Shown in pieces: positions 50,922 through 54,397 of a stretch of DNA of 54,397 bases; within the stretch, counting starts at the first letter, position 1; each line of letters opens with the position of its first letter. This DNA is from Candidatus Acidiferrales bacterium. Its GTDB lineage: Bacteria; Acidobacteriota; Terriglobia; Acidiferrales; UBA7541. The notes under the pieces were generated by a model. That model saw nothing but the letters and a program-made list of their open reading frames with translations, had not been told where the DNA came from and did not search any database. A program made the position numbers and the translations under genes. The stretch covers positions 1-54,397 of the forward strand of contig JARLGK010000232.1 in the NCBI GenBank assembly GCA_031296075.1. The letters run 5' to 3'.

Positions 50922-51659
50922 CTATTTTCTGCCTTCTGAATTGTGGCGCTGGCGGACGGCTTCGAATAGCATGACGCCCGCGGCGACGGACACGTTGAGC
51001 GAGCGCACCGGGCCAGACGTCGGAATCGAGACGAGGAAGTCGCAGCGCTTGCGTGTCAGCTCGTGCAGGCCTTCGCCTTCGCTGCCCAGCACGATTCCGA
51101 CGGATGCCTTCAAATCCACTTCCGTGTAGGTTTTTTCGGCGCGCTCGTCGAGCCCCACCAGCCAGTAGCCCGCTTCCTTGATTTCCTCCATCGCGCGCAC
51201 CAGATTCTTCACGCGCGCGACGGGCAAGTGCGCCAGCGCGCCCGCCGACGCCCTCTCGACCGTGTCACTCAAGCCGGCGGCGCGCCGCTCCGGAATGATC
51301 ACGCCCTGCGCACCCGCGGCGAGCGACGTGCGCACAATCGCGCCCAGGTTGTGCGGGTCCTCGATGCCATCGAGCAGCACGAGCAGGCCCTGCCCGCCCT
51401 TCGCGGCGAGCAAATCCTCCAGCTCGACGGCGGGTTTCGCCGCACCGAGCGCGGCGACGCCCTGATGCTCGCGCGTTCCGGTGGCGCGGTCCACCTGCTG
51501 CCGATCCTCGAAGCGCACCGGGACGCCGCGCGATTTCGCGAGCTGCACCACTGCCTCGACGCGCTCGCCGTGTCGCCCTTTTGCAATCAGGATGCGATCG
51601 AGCGGCCGTCCCGCCGCGAGCGCCTCTTCGACTGCATGAAATCCCGTGATCCAGTTCAT
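50922..51659 (-). CDS. rlmB: 23S rRNA 2'-O-methyltransferase RlmB (SpoU/TrmH family)
   Basis: 245 residues. The N-terminal substrate-binding domain (about 1-75, ITGFHAVEEALAAG) is followed by the SPOUT knot domain with motif 1 DGIEDPHNLGAIVRT, motif 2 IVLGSEGEGL and motif 3 IPTSGPVRSLNVSVAAGVML. It methylates a guanosine in 23S rRNA (Gm2251 in E. coli); TrmH-type tRNA specificity is less likely given the N-terminal domain. The position after ispD-ispF-gltX-like matches yacO/rlmB in Bacillus. Confidence 0.92.
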   Translation of the reverse strand: MNWITGFHAVEEALAAGRPLDRILIAKGRHGERVEAVVQLAKSRGVPVRFEDRQQVDRATGTREHQGVAALGAAKPAVELEDLLAAKGGQGLLVLLDGIEDPHNLGAIVRTSLAAGAQGVIIPERRAAGLSDTVERASAGALAHLPVARVKNLVRAMEEIKEAGYWLVGLDERAEKTYTEVDLKASVGIVLGSEGEGLHELTRKRCDFLVSIPTSGPVRSLNVSVAAGVMLFEAVRQRHNSEGRK

Positions 51660-51719
51660 TTGTCTTTGTTTTCTCTATTTTTCTTAATTGGCTCTGTGTC
51701 TCGGTGCCTCTGCGGCCAA

Positions 51720-52280
51720 TCAGTCGAGAGCGGCGCAGAATTCGAGCATGCGTTGCCGCGCGGCCTTCACCGGCACAACGAACGGCAGCCTCGCAGCCGC
51801 GTCTAGCAGCAAAATCACGCGATCGAGCTCCCCATCGCCCGCGCGACCCGCGAGCGCCACGCGAATCGGATGAAACATCGCGCGGCTGCGATACGGCACG
51901 GCCAACTTCATCCCCTCGACAATCTCCTTAAACCGATCGGAATCCACGTCGCCGCCTTCGAGGATCCGGTTGGCTAGCTCGCGGATCACGTCGCGCGCCC
52001 CTTCGCGCGCGAGGACAGCCTGGTTCGCAGCGTCCTGTAAGATCGCAACCGCGTCGTAGCTGAAAATCAGCCCGAGCAATTCCGCAAGCGCATCGCGATC
52101 CGCCGCGTGCGGACCAAGAAGCTCGGCCGCGCGCGCAAGCCATGCCTGCAACGCAGCGCCGGCTTCCTCGGCGTGAGTGGCATCGAGCCAACCCCGCTCG
52201 CGCAGAATCGCGGCGATGTCCGCGCCCGCAAACGAATTCGCAAGCGCAAGCGGCGATTCGGCGGAGGCGTCGTGCGTCAT
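51720..52280 (-). CDS. Stand-alone protein resembling the C-terminal domain of glutamyl-tRNA synthetase
   Basis: 186 residues, all helical. YRSRAMFHPIRVALAGRAGDGELDRVILLL resembles the end of GltX (the family reads close to LFMPLRVALTG...GPEL), and the preceding helices fit its anticodon-binding domain. The HIGH and KMSKS catalytic motifs are absent, so it cannot charge tRNA. It lies between ispF and rlmB, where Bacillus and others carry full gltX. It is probably a reduced or duplicated relic with a binding role, or an unrelated helical protein. The ATG at 52280 is chosen; the 35 residues to 52385 are low complexity and overlap ispF. Confidence 0.62.
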   Translation of the reverse strand: MTHDASAESPLALANSFAGADIAAILRERGWLDATHAEEAGAALQAWLARAAELLGPHAADRDALAELLGLIFSYDAVAILQDAANQAVLAREGARDVIRELANRILEGGDVDSDRFKEIVEGMKLAVPYRSRAMFHPIRVALAGRAGDGELDRVILLLDAAARLPFVVPVKAARQRMLEFCAALD

Positions 52281-52320
52281 GACGAAGAATTCTAGCGCAG
52301 TTGCGAGCGGGGGCGCGCGG

Positions 52321-52797
52321 TTAGTGCTGCCGAACCGTGGCGATGGCGTGGGCGGCGATCGCCTCGCCGCGGCCGACGGCGTCAACGCCTTCGTTGGTCT
52401 TGGCCTTCAAATTGATCTGGTCGGTGGCGAGGCCGAGCGCCTTGCCGAGCGCCGCGCGCATGGCCGGAAAATGCGGGCCGAGCTTGGGACGCTCGCAGAT
52501 CACGATCGCGTCCACATGAACGACGCGGAGTCGCCGGTCGGCAAGCATCTTGGCCACGTGCTCGAGAAAAATCAGGCTCGACGCGCCCTTCCACTTCGGG
52601 TCGCTGTCGAGAAAGTGCGTGCCGATGTCGCCCAGGCTCGCGGCGCCGAGGATCGCATCGCACAGCGCGTGCGCGAGCACGTCGCCATCGGAATGCCCCT
52701 GCGAGCCCTTATCGAACGGAACTTCGACGCCGCCAATCATGAGCTTGCGCCCTTCGACCAGCCGGTGAAGATCGTACCCGATTCCGGAGTACTCCAT
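52321..52797 (-). CDS. ispF: 2-C-methyl-D-erythritol 2,4-cyclodiphosphate synthase
   Basis: 158 residues, full length. Metal ligands D9 and H11 in GIGYDLHRL and H43 in GDVLAHALCDAILG; GHSDGD and the C-terminal INLKAKTNEGVDAVGRGEAIAAHA are family signatures. It is the fifth step of the MEP isoprenoid pathway. Its ATG overlaps the ispD stop (TAATG), so the two enzymes of the same pathway are coupled. Confidence 0.96.
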   Translation of the reverse strand: MEYSGIGYDLHRLVEGRKLMIGGVEVPFDKGSQGHSDGDVLAHALCDAILGAASLGDIGTHFLDSDPKWKGASSLIFLEHVAKMLADRRLRVVHVDAIVICERPKLGPHFPAMRAALGKALGLATDQINLKAKTNEGVDAVGRGEAIAAHAIATVRQH

Positions 52798-53519
52798 TAT
52801 GCCTTCACCGTGCGGCGCTCCTGCTCGAGGTAGAAGCGCGCGAGATCCATGTCCGAGGGGCGCGTGATTTTTATGTTCCGCTCCGAGCCAACCACGACAA
52901 ACACGTCGTGGCCGAAGCGTTCGACGAGCGCGGCTTCATCCGACGCGGTGAAGTCATCCTGCTGAGCCTTGCGGAAGGCGTCGCGCAGAAGCGCGTAGGA
53001 AAATGCCTGCGGTGTTTGCGCCAGCACGATCCGCTCGCGCGGAATTGTCGCCGAAATCAGCGCGACGTCCTCCGGCAGGCTCGCGCGCTTCACTTCCTTC
53101 ACCGTGTCAATCGCGGGCAGGCCGAGGATGGCGGCGCCACGCGCGCGCGCTTCGGCAATCACGCGCTCGATCTGTTCGCGCGTGACAAACGGTCGCACCG
53201 CATCGTGCACCAGAACAATTTCGGTGGATGGATCAACCTGCGCGAGCGCGTTCGCGACGGATTGCTGGCGCGTGTCGCCGCCGTGGACCACGCGCGCGGG
53301 GCGGCCAAGCGCCGCTTTCGTGACTTTGTCCTGCAGCGACATGACGTCATCGGCGCGCGTCGAGATAAAGAAATCGGTGATGGCGGGGCACGCGGCCAGG
53401 CGCCGCAGCGTGAAAATGATCAGCGGCAGACCGTCGAGCTCAAGGAACTGCTTCGGCTGCTCGGCGCCCATGCGGGTGCCGAGGCCTGCGGCGGGAACGA
53501 TGGCAGCAATGCGGCTCAT
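52797..53519 (-). CDS. ispD: 2-C-methyl-D-erythritol 4-phosphate cytidylyltransferase
   Basis: 240 residues. The CTP-binding loop IVPAAGLGTRMGAEQPKQF opens the protein; VLVHDAVRPFVT, LPAIDTVKEV and LAQTPQAFSYALL, then FTASDEAALVERFG, follow in family order. It is the third step of the MEP pathway. ATG 53519 is preferred to the TTG at 53537 because the nucleotide-binding strand begins two residues later. It lies downstream of the PIN/TRAM gene and overlaps ispF. Confidence 0.95.
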   Translation of the reverse strand: MSRIAAIVPAAGLGTRMGAEQPKQFLELDGLPLIIFTLRRLAACPAITDFFISTRADDVMSLQDKVTKAALGRPARVVHGGDTRQQSVANALAQVDPSTEIVLVHDAVRPFVTREQIERVIAEARARGAAILGLPAIDTVKEVKRASLPEDVALISATIPRERIVLAQTPQAFSYALLRDAFRKAQQDDFTASDEAALVERFGHDVFVVVGSERNIKITRPSDMDLARFYLEQERRTVKA

Positions 53520-53585
53520 GGAAAGGTTAGAAGTCAATCTCAGCCGAGGCGCGCGCGGCGAGGCAAAGGCGCGATGGTTTGGACA

Positions 53586-54397
53586 TCACGAGCGCCCGGA
53601 CTCGGGATAGAGCGGGCGCGGCGGACGATCGCCGCCGGGGACGGCGCCTTCGGCCGCACGACCTGCCGCCGAGCCCTCCGCCGGAGCGGCGGGAACGGCG
53701 CGCGGAGTCTGCTCGCCGCGCTCGTCGTAACGCCCGAAGATCATTTTGCCGGCGGTGGTCTGGTGAACGGACGTAACGCTGATGTCCACCGTCTTGTTGA
53801 TCATCTTGCGCGCGCCGTCAGCAACCACCATCGTGCCATCGTCGAGGTACGCAACGCCCTGGTTGTATTCCTTCCCTTCGCGCAGGATGAACACGCGCAT
53901 GATCTCGCCGGGCAACACCACGGGCTTCAGCGCGTTCGCCAGCAGGTTCACGTTCATGATTTCAATTCCCTGCAGCGTGGCCACCTTGTTCAGGTTGAAA
54001 TCGTTGGTTACCACTTTTGCGTCGTAACGCCGGGCCAGTTCGATCAATTTCATATCCACGTCGGGGATATGCGGAAAATCGTCGTCGGCGATCTGCACGT
54101 CCAGGTGCGGCATTTTCTGGATGCGCTGCAGCACTTCCAATCCGCGGCGGCCTCGCTGGCGCTTCAGCGGGTCGGCCGAATCGGCCACCAGTTGCAGCTC
54201 CCGCAGGACGAAGTGCGGAATGATCACCGTGCCGTCCAGAAACAGCGCTTCGGCTATGTCTCCAACGCGGCCGTCAATAATGACGCTGGTATCGAGCACT
54301 TTGAAGGAATGCTTCGTATTTCGCTCGCTCCCGAAAACGCCGCCGAAGGCCTGCAGGTTGAGCATGTCGCCCTTGTTTGCGCCCAGCACCATGCCGA
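53586..54397 (-). CDS. PIN-TRAM domain protein (YacL-like), 5' end beyond the window
   Basis: The open frame reaches the window edge, so the N-terminus, probably the usual YacL membrane helices, is missing. KVLDTSVIIDGRVGDIAEALFL starts the PIN nuclease-like domain with its catalytic Asp; LIELARRYDAKVVTNDFNLNKVA carries the later acidic site. A TRAM domain follows (LPGEIMRVFILREGKEYNQGVAYLDDGTMVV), giving RNA binding. A Pro/Arg-rich tail ends the protein. Bacillus yacL stands at the same place, directly before ispD. Function is unknown; RNA processing is suspected. Confidence 0.9.
   Translation of the reverse strand, partial: GMVLGANKGDMLNLQAFGGVFGSERNTKHSFKVLDTSVIIDGRVGDIAEALFLDGTVIIPHFVLRELQLVADSADPLKRQRGRRGLEVLQRIQKMPHLDVQIADDDFPHIPDVDMKLIELARRYDAKVVTNDFNLNKVATLQGIEIMNVNLLANALKPVVLPGEIMRVFILREGKEYNQGVAYLDDGTMVVADGARKMINKTVDISVTSVHQTTAGKMIFGRYDERGEQTPRAVPAAPAEGSAAGRAAEGAVPGGDRPPRPLYPESGRS

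Overview
The window is a GC-rich bacterial chromosome segment, most likely from an Acidobacteriota species or a close relative. That placement is inference from the style of the proteins and the gene mix: futalosine-type menaquinone gene, GH57 glucanotransferase, glutaryl-CoA dehydrogenase, secreted LolA-like proteins and a secretin carrying FG-GAP repeats. No rRNA, complete tRNA, CRISPR array, prophage or intact insertion sequence was seen.

Layout. 1-2844: a truncated CPBP membrane protease, a secreted M49-like zinc peptidase and a small conserved protein. 2944-9744: the translation/transcription operon rimP-nusA-infB-ylxP-rbfA-truB, with a promoter and a leader hairpin. 9775-12849: a secretin whose pore domain is split by about 400 residues that form seven FG-GAP/VCBS-type repeats. 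12909-17354: an iron-uptake operon with a Fur-like site, an FTR1-DUF2318 fusion, two FtsX/MacB permeases and an ATPase, resembling the Campylobacter p19 locus. 17351-26091: mostly housekeeping genes (EVE, DUF971, mscL, trxB, DUF1287, TlpA-like, fdxA, DUF309, B3/B4, GH57, Trm112-like) plus an amino-acid permease pseudogene.

26146-31867: a leftward unit of aldo/keto reductase, TetR, HlyD, ABC ATPase, ABC permease and a small membrane protein. It is driven by a near-consensus promoter with a 16-bp palindromic operator, and a cluster of inverted repeats interrupts it. 31868-32380 is a gene-free, highly structured stretch. 32381-37688: leftward, tightly packed TIM-barrel gene, asnS, arginase and ddl, preceded by an mqnD-like gene. 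37899-41954: a hybrid histidine kinase, a receiver protein and a REC-PilZ protein. 42237-44507: gcdH and glpX, then a strong terminator. 44583-50839: an XRE regulator, LolA-like protein, Ada, PilZ, HAD phosphatase, a secreted LolA-like protein, acylphosphatase and apt.

50922-54397 (leftward) keeps the order known from Bacillus: yacL-like PIN/TRAM, ispD, ispF, gltX position, rlmB. The gltX position holds only a protein resembling the C-terminal part of glutamyl-tRNA synthetase.

Most notable items: the propeller-bearing secretin; the fused FTR1-DUF2318 iron operon; a family of 'outer stem plus two hairpins' elements, one with tRNA-like geometry; and the reduced gltX-like gene. Several starts were moved from the longest open frame to positions supported by ribosome binding sites or signal peptides.
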